Origin: Phycisphaerales bacterium UBA1910
GTDB lineage: Bacteria > Planctomycetota > Phycisphaerae > Phycisphaerales > UBA1924
DNA length: 5,439 bases
Direction: 5' to 3'
NCBI GenBank assembly: GCA_002337545.1
Contig: DDGE01000007.1
Span: 52,441 to 57,879 of the forward strand
The position numbers and the translations under genes were made by a program. This document shows positions 1-5,042 of this stretch, in pieces (the stretch's first letter is position 1; each line of letters starts with the position of its first letter). Under the pieces are notes generated by a model, which saw nothing but the letters and a program-made list of their open reading frames with translations, had not been told where the DNA came from and made no database searches.

Positions 1-1041
1 CGCATCCGCGACGCCTACCCCGGCATCTTCATCGGCGGGCTCTGCCGACCGGGCATGGATCAGCTCTTCAGCGGCAACACCCTCTTCGACGAGCTCCATG
101 TCTTCCAACCCCACGGGATGATGGCGTCCAAGAAGGCCGCCAACAAGGTCCGCCCGCGCCGGTACGACACCGCGATCCTGCTCACCAACTCCTTCTCCAC
201 CGCGCTCATCACCCGCCTCGCGTTCATCCCGCGCCGCATCGGATACAACCGCGACACACGCGGGATGCTGCTCACCGATCCGATCGCGCCGCCTCGGAAC
301 CCAGACAAGTCGTGGAAGCTCACCCCCGCGGTGGACTACTACTGGAACATCGCGTCGCGTCTGCTCGATGAAGACCCGATCGATTGGTCCATCCACACCC
401 CCACCAACTGCGTCGAGGTCCCCCTCGCGCTCCCCAAGGGCGTGACGATGGAACTGGGATACAACGAGCAGGATGAATCCAAAGCAAAAGATGTCCTCAG
501 CGCAGCCAACATCGACGACGCAACCCCCTACGCGATCCTCAACCCCGGCGGGAACAACCCTGCCAAGCGCTGGCCAATCGAACGATTCGCCCAACTCGCC
601 GATCACCTGCACAAAGCGCACGACCTCCGCGTCCTCCTCAACGGCTCACCCGCCGAAACCCAGCTCTGCGATCAGATCATCGCGCACGCGAAGACCAGCC
701 CGATCTCACTCCCCAAGCTCGGCAACACCCTGGGCGCCCTCAAACCCATCATCGATCGTGCCACGATCATGATCACCAACGACACCGGCCCACGCCATAT
801 CGCCGCCGCCTTCGCTACACCGCTCGTTTCCCTCTTTGGCCCGACAGATCCACGCTGGACCACCATCCCGGTCGCGCAGCTCCACAATGGCTCCCCCTCC
901 GAGGTCATTCTCGTCGCAGACCCGACACTTCCAGCCGAGGAATCCGCGAACGATCACCCGCAGCGGTGCGCGATCGAGCAGATCGGATATGAGCGCGTCA
1001 AAGCCGCGACAGACTCAATAATTCAGATTCTGGACACTTGA
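1..1041 (+). CDS. waaF: Glycosyltransferase family 9 protein, lipopolysaccharide heptosyltransferase II-like (5' partial)
   Basis: Family GT9 enzymes of this kind transfer heptose from ADP-heptose onto the inner core of lipid A-core oligosaccharide at the cytoplasmic face of the inner membrane. The frame is open to base 1, so the ATG at 55 is internal. Comparison with E. coli WaaF suggests roughly 20-25 N-terminal residues are missing, including the glycine-rich start of the first Rossmann domain. Visible family signatures are TNSFSTALIT followed by IPRRIGYNRDTRGMLLTD in the acceptor domain, NPGGNNPAKRWP (541-576), which opens the nucleotide-sugar-binding domain, NDTGPRHIAAA (778-810) and SLFGPTDPRWT (829-861). 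The C-terminus is complete, ending in a helix before TGA (1039-1041). The family assignment is firm. The exact acceptor (heptosyltransferase II, or another GT9 member acting on planctomycete LPS) is inferred. The next gene appears to have its own promoter, so waaF probably ends its transcription unit here. Confidence 0.9.
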   Translation, partial: RIRDAYPGIFIGGLCRPGMDQLFSGNTLFDELHVFQPHGMMASKKAANKVRPRRYDTAILLTNSFSTALITRLAFIPRRIGYNRDTRGMLLTDPIAPPRNPDKSWKLTPAVDYYWNIASRLLDEDPIDWSIHTPTNCVEVPLALPKGVTMELGYNEQDESKAKDVLSAANIDDATPYAILNPGGNNPAKRWPIERFAQLADHLHKAHDLRVLLNGSPAETQLCDQIIAHAKTSPISLPKLGNTLGALKPIIDRATIMITNDTGPRHIAAAFATPLVSLFGPTDPRWTTIPVAQLHNGSPSEVILVADPTLPAEESANDHPQRCAIEQIGYERVKAATDSIIQILDT

Positions 1042-1052
1042 ATCTATTATTG
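1016..1052. repeat. AT-rich imperfect inverted repeat across the waaF stop codon
   Basis: The left arm is CAATAAT (1016-1022), a two-base bulge (TC), then AGATTC (1025-1030). The right arm is GAATCT (1040-1045) directly followed by ATTATTG (1046-1052). All 13 paired positions are perfect, and the loop is 9 nt. The right arm covers most of the -35 box of the downstream promoter and the loop ends in the waaF stop. It could be a 3'-end stabilising stem-loop of the waaF mRNA or an operator for the next gene. It is not a classical intrinsic terminator, because the stem is AT-rich and no uninterrupted T run follows. Confidence 0.7.
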
Positions 1053-1066
1053 TATTGCCGTAATAT
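1038..1066 (+). promoter_or_regulatory. Sigma70-type promoter for the Cys-rich protein gene, probably leaderless
   Basis: A TTGAAT -35 box (1038-1043) and a TAATAT -10 box (1061-1066) are separated by exactly 17 bp in a locally AT-rich stretch of an otherwise GC-rich window. The ATG at 1074 begins 8 bases after the end of the -10 box, which is where a transcript would start. No purine-rich ribosome binding site lies between 1045 and 1073. The transcript therefore probably begins at or within a base or two of the start codon. Confidence 0.65.
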
Positions 1067-1073
1067 TTCCCAT

Positions 1074-1526
1074 ATGCGAGCACAAAGGCTCCATTCCGCT
1101 GCCATGGCCTTCTTTATACTCGGGTTCATATGCGCGAACTCGGGCTGGGCACCCGTCCTGTCGATTCTGACTTCCGACCGCCCCGACTGGTCCGTGTGCG
1201 GAGAAGACCTATGCCTGTGCGTGAAACCCACGCCCGACAAGCCGCTCTGCCCGCTCTGTGTTTCACAAGACGAGCAGACGGCTTGCTCGAAATCTGAAGA
1301 ATCATCGCCGGGCACACCACCCAAGCGTGTGCCCCGCAACCCGCACGCCGATGCGCTGACCCAAGCGGGCGAACTCGGGTGCGTGAGCGTCTTTATCGCG
1401 TTCATGTTCGGCTTCAACCGGAACCACGACGGCGCGATCGATTCCTTCGCAATCCGGTTCATTGACCCGGACGCTCGCATCGCGCTCAATCAGCCCGACA
1501 TCCCAACCCCACCACCCCGATCCTGA
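1074..1526 (+). CDS. Small exported Cys-rich hypothetical protein (150 aa)
   Basis: I do not recognise the family. Residues 1-26 look like a signal peptide or N-terminal membrane anchor: Arg at 2 and 5, a hydrophobic core AMAFFILGFICA, and a possible cleavage near GWA (24-26). Next comes a cysteine cluster at residues 42, 47, 49, 59, 62 and 71 (C-x4-C-x-C-x9-C-x2-C-x8-C) containing CPLC. This could hold a metal or form disulfides outside the cytoplasm. A Pro/Ser/Lys-rich linker follows (about 72-95), then a short hydrophobic stretch CVSVFIAFMFGF (103-114) that is too short for a confident membrane helix, and a Pro-rich end. The ATG at 1074 fits the promoter position. An upstream TTG at 1038 would overlap the waaF stop but sits in the -35 box, and no ribosome binding site supports it. 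Product prediction rests on sequence features only; that the gene is real is supported by the promoter and open frame. Confidence 0.6.
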   Translation: MRAQRLHSAAMAFFILGFICANSGWAPVLSILTSDRPDWSVCGEDLCLCVKPTPDKPLCPLCVSQDEQTACSKSEESSPGTPPKRVPRNPHADALTQAGELGCVSVFIAFMFGFNRNHDGAIDSFAIRFIDPDARIALNQPDIPTPPPRS

Positions 1527-1612
1527 GTCGATTGTTTCGCTGAACACGGCGATGCTCGCACCCACGGTGCGCCAACGCTGCATCACGATCACATCTACTC
1601 AGGAGATACGCT
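1527..1612 (+). other. 86-bp intergenic leader with a short GC hairpin
   Basis: Between the Cys-rich protein gene and the pseudopilin gene there is a perfect 6-bp hairpin, CGCACC (1557-1562) - CAC - GGTGCG (1566-1571). No T run follows, so it is unlikely to stop transcription by itself. I see no convincing -35/-10 pair here. The pseudopilin gene may be read through from the 1038-1066 promoter or use a weak promoter I cannot identify. Confidence 0.35.
1601..1605 (+). promoter_or_regulatory. Ribosome binding site of the pseudopilin gene
   Basis: AGGAG lies 7 nt before the ATG at 1613. This fixes that start and contrasts with the genes at 1074 and 3824, which have no such site. Confidence 0.85.
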
Positions 1613-2413
1613 ATGACATCCAAGTGTCATCGCCCCCGCGCGTTTACGCTCATCGAGCTTCTCGTGGTCATCGCGATCATTGCGCTGCTCATCGGAATCC
1701 TGCTGCCCGCGCTCAAGGGCGCACGCGACAGCGCCCACTCCCTTATGTGCACGAGCAACCTACGCTCGCTCGCGATCACGACCCAGGAGTACGCGAACGA
1801 TCACAACGATCGGCTCCCTCGCTCCTCGCACTCCGCGGGGTTCAACCATCTCCCGTGGGCGGCGTCTCTCTATGAACCGCTCACCGAGCGACCGTTTGAG
1901 GGTTCAAGCTACAGCTGGGACGACGCGGGCTGGTGGGAAGCCACGAACACGCACTACCGGTGCCCGCACGATCGACGCGAGAGCCCGATCGAGCAGCCCG
2001 GGCTGCCGTTCTCGATGCCCGCGCTGAGCTACGGATTCAATGTGTACTTCGAGCTCTCCCCCGCGGAGATCGATCCGAGCAAGCCCATCCAAGGCGATCG
2101 CCCCACATGGTACCGGATCACCAGCATCCCGCGTCCATCGAGCACCGTCCTGATGGGTGAGCTTGTCGACGGCGCATCGCGTGATCACATCATGGCCCAC
2201 TTCTGGCGAACCTACGGCGTCGATCCCGCGTCCGAGGTCGCCATGCACCGACACGGCGGTGAGTCCGGATCCAAGTCCGGGTACGCCTGGCTCGACGGGC
2301 ACGCGAGCACCGCCGCGTTCAGCGAAACCTACGACCCAACATCCAATACCGATCGCTGGAACCCCGGCGACAACAAACTGTTCACAGACCAGCACGCACA
2401 AACCCATCCGTAA
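1613..2413 (+). CDS. Pseudopilin-like protein with prepilin-type N-terminal cleavage/methylation domain (266 aa)
   Basis: Residues 1-10 are a short basic leader (KCHRPRA), followed by the type IV pilin/pseudopilin signature F11-T-L-I-E15 and a hydrophobic helix to about residue 34 ending LLPAL. Prepilin peptidase would cut before F11. Position -1 is Ala rather than the usual Gly, and the Glu at +5 is present. After the helix come CTSNLR (46-51) and YANDHNDRLP (60-69), and further on YRCP (115-118), all typical of the abundant planctomycete pseudopilin-like proteins. Near the C-terminus an HRHGG...YAWLDGH segment (212-230) resembles the H-x9-DG element of DUF1559-type relatives, but with 13 residues between H214 and DG. 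The protein would be assembled in or anchored to the inner membrane by a type II secretion or type IV pilus-like machine. Its ligand or role is unknown. It is followed at 16 nt by two PEP-CTERM genes, probably in one operon. Confidence 0.88.
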   Translation: MTSKCHRPRAFTLIELLVVIAIIALLIGILLPALKGARDSAHSLMCTSNLRSLAITTQEYANDHNDRLPRSSHSAGFNHLPWAASLYEPLTERPFEGSSYSWDDAGWWEATNTHYRCPHDRRESPIEQPGLPFSMPALSYGFNVYFELSPAEIDPSKPIQGDRPTWYRITSIPRPSSTVLMGELVDGASRDHIMAHFWRTYGVDPASEVAMHRHGGESGSKSGYAWLDGHASTAAFSETYDPTSNTDRWNPGDNKLFTDQHAQTHP

Positions 2414-2428
2414 GAAGGGATTCCGCAT

Positions 2429-3061
2429 ATGTCATTGATCAACACAATCGCAATCACATCGTCCATCGCCGCCTGCTCGACCGTCGCGCTCGCTGGGCTC
2501 CCCAACGCCCACACCTGGCCGATGGAGCACATCATGATCTCCATGAACGGGACTTCAATCGAGGCACATGTCAACACCAGTTCTTCCTCACCCATTCTGC
2601 TCGAGCGATTCGCAGGCGAGTCGTATGACGGCAACGCCAGCGCCCTCGACGATATGTACTACTCCGACCAGTACGGGTGGATCCTCGACGGCATCGTCGA
2701 TCCCGGCGCGGGTAACTCCCTCTGGATTGAGCTCGTCTCCCAAACCAACGAGCTTGAAACCTACGAGGGCGGCCGGCGCATGATGATCGGCGATCAGACC
2801 TTCGACCCGATCTTCGGCACCGACTCCAGCGCCATGAACTGGCAGTGGTCGGGCATGATGACCCACAACTGGTACGCAGCCCAGAGCGCCGGCGACTACG
2901 AGGCAACCTATTCCATCTATGTCGGCGACAGCGCCGGCAACGCCGTCGACGGCTACATCGCCGGCGAGGTCACCCTCAACTTCCGCGCTGTCCCCGCCCC
3001 CGGATCGCTCGCGATCCTCAGCATGGGCACCGTCTTCGCGTCACGCAGAAAGCGAGCATAA
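2429..3061 (+). CDS. PEP-CTERM sorting-domain surface protein, paralog A (210 aa)
   Basis: This is a predicted exported surface protein. Residues 1-22 form a signal peptide with likely cleavage after ALA (20-22). It lacks a basic N-terminus and contains SIAAC (12-16), which loosely fits a lipobox. The C-terminal 23 residues are a sorting signal of the PEP-CTERM variant type: VPAPG (188-192), a short hydrophobic stretch, then SRRKRA. In this system an exosortase cleaves at the motif and the protein goes to the outer envelope or matrix. The body is probably beta-rich. It contains MEHIMISM (H34), a Gly/Asp/Asn-rich middle, and FGTDSS...WQWSGMMTHNWY (H146), then YSIYVGDSAGNAVDGY. The last two blocks recur in the adjacent paralog. 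GAAGGGA (2414-2420), 8 nt before the ATG, is a plausible ribosome binding site. Function is not established; a metal-binding surface role is only an inference from a distant family resemblance. Confidence 0.83.
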   Translation: MSLINTIAITSSIAACSTVALAGLPNAHTWPMEHIMISMNGTSIEAHVNTSSSSPILLERFAGESYDGNASALDDMYYSDQYGWILDGIVDPGAGNSLWIELVSQTNELETYEGGRRMMIGDQTFDPIFGTDSSAMNWQWSGMMTHNWYAAQSAGDYEATYSIYVGDSAGNAVDGYIAGEVTLNFRAVPAPGSLAILSMGTVFASRRKRA

Positions 3062-3064
3062 CCC

Positions 3065-3703
3065 ATGCGATACGCACTCACAAGCGCATTGATGATCAGC
3101 GCATCGGGTGCGCTCGCATCCTCCCCCACACTCGGGGGGCCGATGTCGCACCTGCTTGTCACGCTGTTCAACAACGAGATCATTCTGTCATTCGAATCGC
3201 CGAGCATGTCCACCGTGACCATGCAGGATAACGCGGGCGATTTCACCGCCGGCGCGTCTGTGCTCAACAACAACGGGTACAACGGGCAGTTCGGGTGGCT
3301 CGCCAACGGGTTCATCTCACTCCCACCGAGTTCGGGGATCTTTGTCCGCACCCTCGCGAGCTCGCCGCACCTGAGCGTGTACGAGGAAACGACCTTCGCC
3401 TCGATCCTCGGCACCGATGGCAGCGACGATGTCTGGCAATGGGACGGCACCATGACCCACAACTGGTACAGCAGCGACACCCACGGCGAGCACCTCGCTC
3501 GCTATGAAGTCTTCGTTGGCGATCTCGCGGGCAACCCACTCGATGGGTACACCTCCGCGACGATTGATCTGCGTTTCGAGTACGGGCAGGACCTGTCCGG
3601 ACGCATCGGCACGCTCGGATCAGGGCTTGTGCCGCCCGTGCCCTCACCGGGCACGATCACGATCATGAGCGCCGGGCTCATCTGCACACGCAGAAGACGA
3701 TGA
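3065..3703 (+). CDS. PEP-CTERM sorting-domain surface protein, paralog B (212 aa)
   Basis: This is a diverged tandem paralog of the preceding gene, starting 3 nt after its stop. No clear ribosome binding site is present, so translation is probably coupled. Residues 1-18 are a signal peptide (Arg2, hydrophobic core, ALA cleavage at 16-18). The C-terminal 21 residues carry VPSPG, a hydrophobic stretch and a terminal RRRR, the exosortase sorting signal. Shared with paralog A in the same order are MSHLLV (H29), a QFGWLANGF segment, LGTDGS..WQWDGTMTHNWY (H132), YEVFVGDLAGNPLDGY and a following beta-strand motif. A longer Gly/Pro linker (about 175-191) separates the body from the sorting signal. 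H29 and H132 are the only histidines aligned with histidines in paralog A. The substrate or partner is unknown. This is the last gene of the pseudopilin/PEP-CTERM run, with a strong terminator starting 27 nt after its stop. Confidence 0.83.
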   Translation: MRYALTSALMISASGALASSPTLGGPMSHLLVTLFNNEIILSFESPSMSTVTMQDNAGDFTAGASVLNNNGYNGQFGWLANGFISLPPSSGIFVRTLASSPHLSVYEETTFASILGTDGSDDVWQWDGTMTHNWYSSDTHGEHLARYEVFVGDLAGNPLDGYTSATIDLRFEYGQDLSGRIGTLGSGLVPPVPSPGTITIMSAGLICTRRRR

Positions 3704-3730
3704 GCTCCGATGCTTGATCTCGGAGAGGGA

Positions 3731-3766
3731 ACGGGCCCGGCGAGATGTTTGCCGGGTTCGTTTTTT
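3731..3766 (+). terminator. Rho-independent terminator after the PEP-CTERM pair
   Basis: ACGGGCCCGGC (3731-3741) pairs with GCCGGGTTCGT (3751-3761): 11 bp including two G-U pairs, with a strong CCCGGC/GCCGGG core. The loop is GAGATGTTT (9 nt). It is followed directly by a T run (3761-3766). It ends the operon finishing at 3703 and lies upstream of the gmk promoter. Confidence 0.9.
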
Positions 3767-3788
3767 CATGCGCTCTGCGCGATCAGGC

Positions 3789-3817
3789 CCGACGAACTCC
3801 CACCCGATGTCTATATT
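3789..3817 (+). promoter_or_regulatory. Promoter of gmk, probably leaderless
   Basis: TATATT (3812-3817) matches the -10 consensus at five of six bases. CCGACG (3789-3794), 17 bp upstream, keeps only the GAC core of a -35 box. The ATG at 3824 starts 7 bases after the -10 box, the expected transcription start, and no ribosome binding site precedes it. The preceding terminator isolates this gene from upstream transcription, which supports a local promoter. Confidence 0.5.
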
Positions 3818-3823
3818 CAATCC

Positions 3824-4474
3824 ATGGCTGACCACCCGCCCGAAACCGGACACCCGCGACTCCCGACCGACACCGACAACGGGCTGCTGCTCATCATCTC
3901 GGGCCCATCGGGCGTGGGCAAAACCACCATCACTCGGGGCGTCGAACGCTCGATCCCCGGCTCGGTCTTCTCCGTGTCCTACACCACCCGTGCCAAGACC
4001 GAGGCCGATGTCGAAGCCGTCGATTACCACTTCATCTCGTCCGACGAGTTCCAGCAGCTCATCGACGAGGACGCCTTCCTCGAATGGGCGGATGTGTTCG
4101 GCAAGCGCTACGGCACACGCAAAAAGTGGGTGGACGAGCAGCTCGCACGCGGGCGATTGGTCATCCTCGAGATCGATGTCGAGGGCGCGATACAGGTTAA
4201 AGCCAAGATGCCCGAGGCGTTCGGGATCTTCATCCTACCCCCGAGTGAGGAAGAACTGCTCCGGAGACTCCAATCTCGCAAGCGTGAGAGCGAAGAGCTG
4301 ATTCAGAAGCGTTTCGCCGAGGCCCAGCGCGAGATCGCAGTCGCCAAGTCCTGCGATGTCTACGACCGGTTCATCATCAACGAGGACCTCGAAGCCGCGA
4401 TCCAGGAGGCGATCATGCATGTCAAAACGGCACGCATCGCCCACGGAAACCGCAGCGAAAACGCGCCGTCCTGA
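3824..4474 (+). CDS. gmk: Guanylate kinase (216 aa)
   Basis: Guanylate kinase catalyses ATP + GMP to ADP + GDP in the cytoplasm, an essential step of guanine nucleotide synthesis and salvage. A short non-conserved extension (1-19) precedes the core. Visible features are the P-loop GPSGVGKT (27-34), the GMP-binding segment SVSYTTR (50-56) and DYHF (67-70), FLEWADVFGKRYGT (85-98) with the expected Glu87, Tyr96 and Thr98, LEIDVEGA (115-122), and FILPPSEEELLRRL leading into the lid with its conserved arginines. The length fits the family. The start at 3824 is preferred over an upstream in-frame ATG at 3710, because that would place the terminator and promoter inside the coding region and add 38 unrelated residues. 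Oddity: between R56 and D67 the usual PR-x-GE residues are replaced (K58, T59, A61, D62), so a GMP-phosphate-contacting Arg is missing. No rpoZ follows; the next gene is convergent. Confidence 0.95.
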   Translation: MADHPPETGHPRLPTDTDNGLLLIISGPSGVGKTTITRGVERSIPGSVFSVSYTTRAKTEADVEAVDYHFISSDEFQQLIDEDAFLEWADVFGKRYGTRKKWVDEQLARGRLVILEIDVEGAIQVKAKMPEAFGIFILPPSEEELLRRLQSRKRESEELIQKRFAEAQREIAVAKSCDVYDRFIINEDLEAAIQEAIMHVKTARIAHGNRSENAPS

Positions 4475-4500
4475 TCTCTCTCCGAGATGTATCAATGACC

Positions 4501-4522
4501 AGTGCTGATCAGAATCAGCACT
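4501..4522. repeat. Perfect 9-bp inverted repeat between convergent gmk and SnoaL-like genes
   Basis: AGTGCTGAT (4501-4509), loop CAGA, ATCAGCACT (4514-4522). The right arm includes the stop codon of the minus-strand gene (4515-4517). It is short and symmetric and would form on transcripts from either strand. Neither flank has a T run, so it is at most a weak or factor-assisted terminator, or an mRNA 3'-end stabilising hairpin. Confidence 0.6.
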
Positions 4523-4940
4523 CGCCGCCGCAGCAATCGCCCATCGGCATGTAGCAGAACTCTTCCTTCACGATCTTCCCGTCCTCGATCGTGTAGTTCG
4601 CGACTTCCTTCATCCGCATGCGCGGGAACGAGCCGTCCTTCGATTCCATATCAAGATCGAAGATGACGCTGAAGCTGCTCTGCCCAATGAACGGGCCTTC
4701 CACCTGACAATCGTGGACCGTCACGCCCTTCTGCCACTCGCGGTACTTGGCCGAGACCTCGTCGCGCCCGTGATAGACACGCCCGTCGCCTTCGATGCTC
4801 GTCCACCCCTCTTTGAAGTGCTTATCCCAGATTTTGCTGTCGTACTCGACAAAATCCACGCTCTCATCGCCCGACTTGCAGTGCGTAACGACATCGTTGG
4901 CGATCGACACGATCGTGGGATCTTGGGTCATGGTGCTCAT
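4515..4940 (-). CDS. SnoaL-like / NTF2-like domain protein with Cys-rich C-terminal tail (141 aa)
   Basis: This is a small cytoplasmic protein of the NTF2-like (SnoaL) fold class, a cone-shaped alpha+beta barrel used by many unrelated enzymes and ligand-binding proteins. The supporting pattern is an N-terminal helix, a WTSIEGDGRVYHGRDEV segment (46-62) corresponding to the family's 'G...G.d.v' turn, alternating strands at 73-118, and the near-terminal EDGKIVKEEF (119-128). No signal peptide is seen. The ending is unusual: C129, C136, C137 and C141 (FCYMPMGDCCGGEC), with further Cys at 21 and 78. This could bind a metal or be redox-active. The ATG at 4938-4940 is chosen because AGGAG sits 7 nt upstream. 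A longer GTG start at 5003 would fall at or before the predicted transcription start. The specific substrate cannot be told from sequence. The gene is convergent with gmk and 102 bp downstream of another minus-strand gene. Confidence 0.85.
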   Translation of the reverse strand: MSTMTQDPTIVSIANDVVTHCKSGDESVDFVEYDSKIWDKHFKEGWTSIEGDGRVYHGRDEVSAKYREWQKGVTVHDCQVEGPFIGQSSFSVIFDLDMESKDGSFPRMRMKEVANYTIEDGKIVKEEFCYMPMGDCCGGEC

Positions 4941-4947
4941 GGGAGAT

Positions 4948-4952
4948 CTCCT
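4948..4952 (-). promoter_or_regulatory. Ribosome binding site of the SnoaL-like gene
   Basis: On the minus strand this reads AGGAG, 7 nt before the ATG at 4940. It decides the start over the in-frame GTG at 5003 and over a second ATG three codons in. Confidence 0.85.
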
Positions 4953-5005
4953 GCTTGTGCTGTGTATGCTGCCCGCCGCTCGGCCCACCCGCTCGGCATG
5001 CACAG

Positions 5006-5034
5006 AAATTACCGGACACTCGAACCAGAATCAA
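5006..5034 (-). promoter_or_regulatory. Sigma70-type promoter for the SnoaL-like gene
   Basis: On the minus strand, TTGATT (5034-5029) and TAATTT (5011-5006) are separated by exactly 17 bp. The predicted start of transcription is near 4999, giving a leader of about 60 nt that contains the ribosome binding site. The -35 box lies 8 bp past the stop of the upstream gene, so this gene can be transcribed independently of it. Confidence 0.55.
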
Positions 5035-5042
5035 GACTTTAG

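Noticed and set aside
1038..1073. TTG start at 1038 extending the Cys-rich protein by 12 residues and overlapping the waaF stop
   Set aside because: It lies in the -35 box of a good promoter, has no ribosome binding site, and the added residues are in AT-rich, non-conserved-looking sequence. The ATG at 1074 fits the signal peptide better. Translational coupling through the TTGA overlap cannot be fully excluded.
998..1489. Long minus-strand open frame opposite the Cys-rich gene (163 codons)
   Set aside because: High-GC antisense shadow. The plus-strand gene has a promoter, signal peptide and patterned cysteines; the minus frame shows no domain or ribosome binding site. Since the plus gene is itself unrecognised, a small doubt remains.
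1557..1571. CGCACC-CAC-GGTGCG hairpin as a terminator between the Cys-rich and pseudopilin genes
   Set aside because: Only 6 bp and no T run on either strand; listed only as a structural element of the leader.
2571..2906. Arg-rich minus-strand open frame inside paralog A, and the similar one at 3312-3647 inside paralog B
   Set aside because: Low-complexity Arg/Ser composition typical of antisense frames in GC-rich genes; the plus-strand paralogs are well supported.
3710..3823. Upstream in-frame ATG for guanylate kinase (38 extra residues)
   Set aside because: The extension would translate a strong intrinsic terminator and the -10 box, and the residues do not match the family.
3717..4488. 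ATCTCGGAGAG at 3717-3727 and its inverted copy at 4478-4488 flanking gmk
   Set aside because: An 11-bp inverted match is expected several times by chance in a 5.4-kb window, and nothing else suggests a mobile unit.
4941..5003. GTG start at 5003 for the SnoaL-like gene
   Set aside because: It lies at or just before the predicted transcription start, and the ATG at 4940 has an ideal AGGAG spacing.
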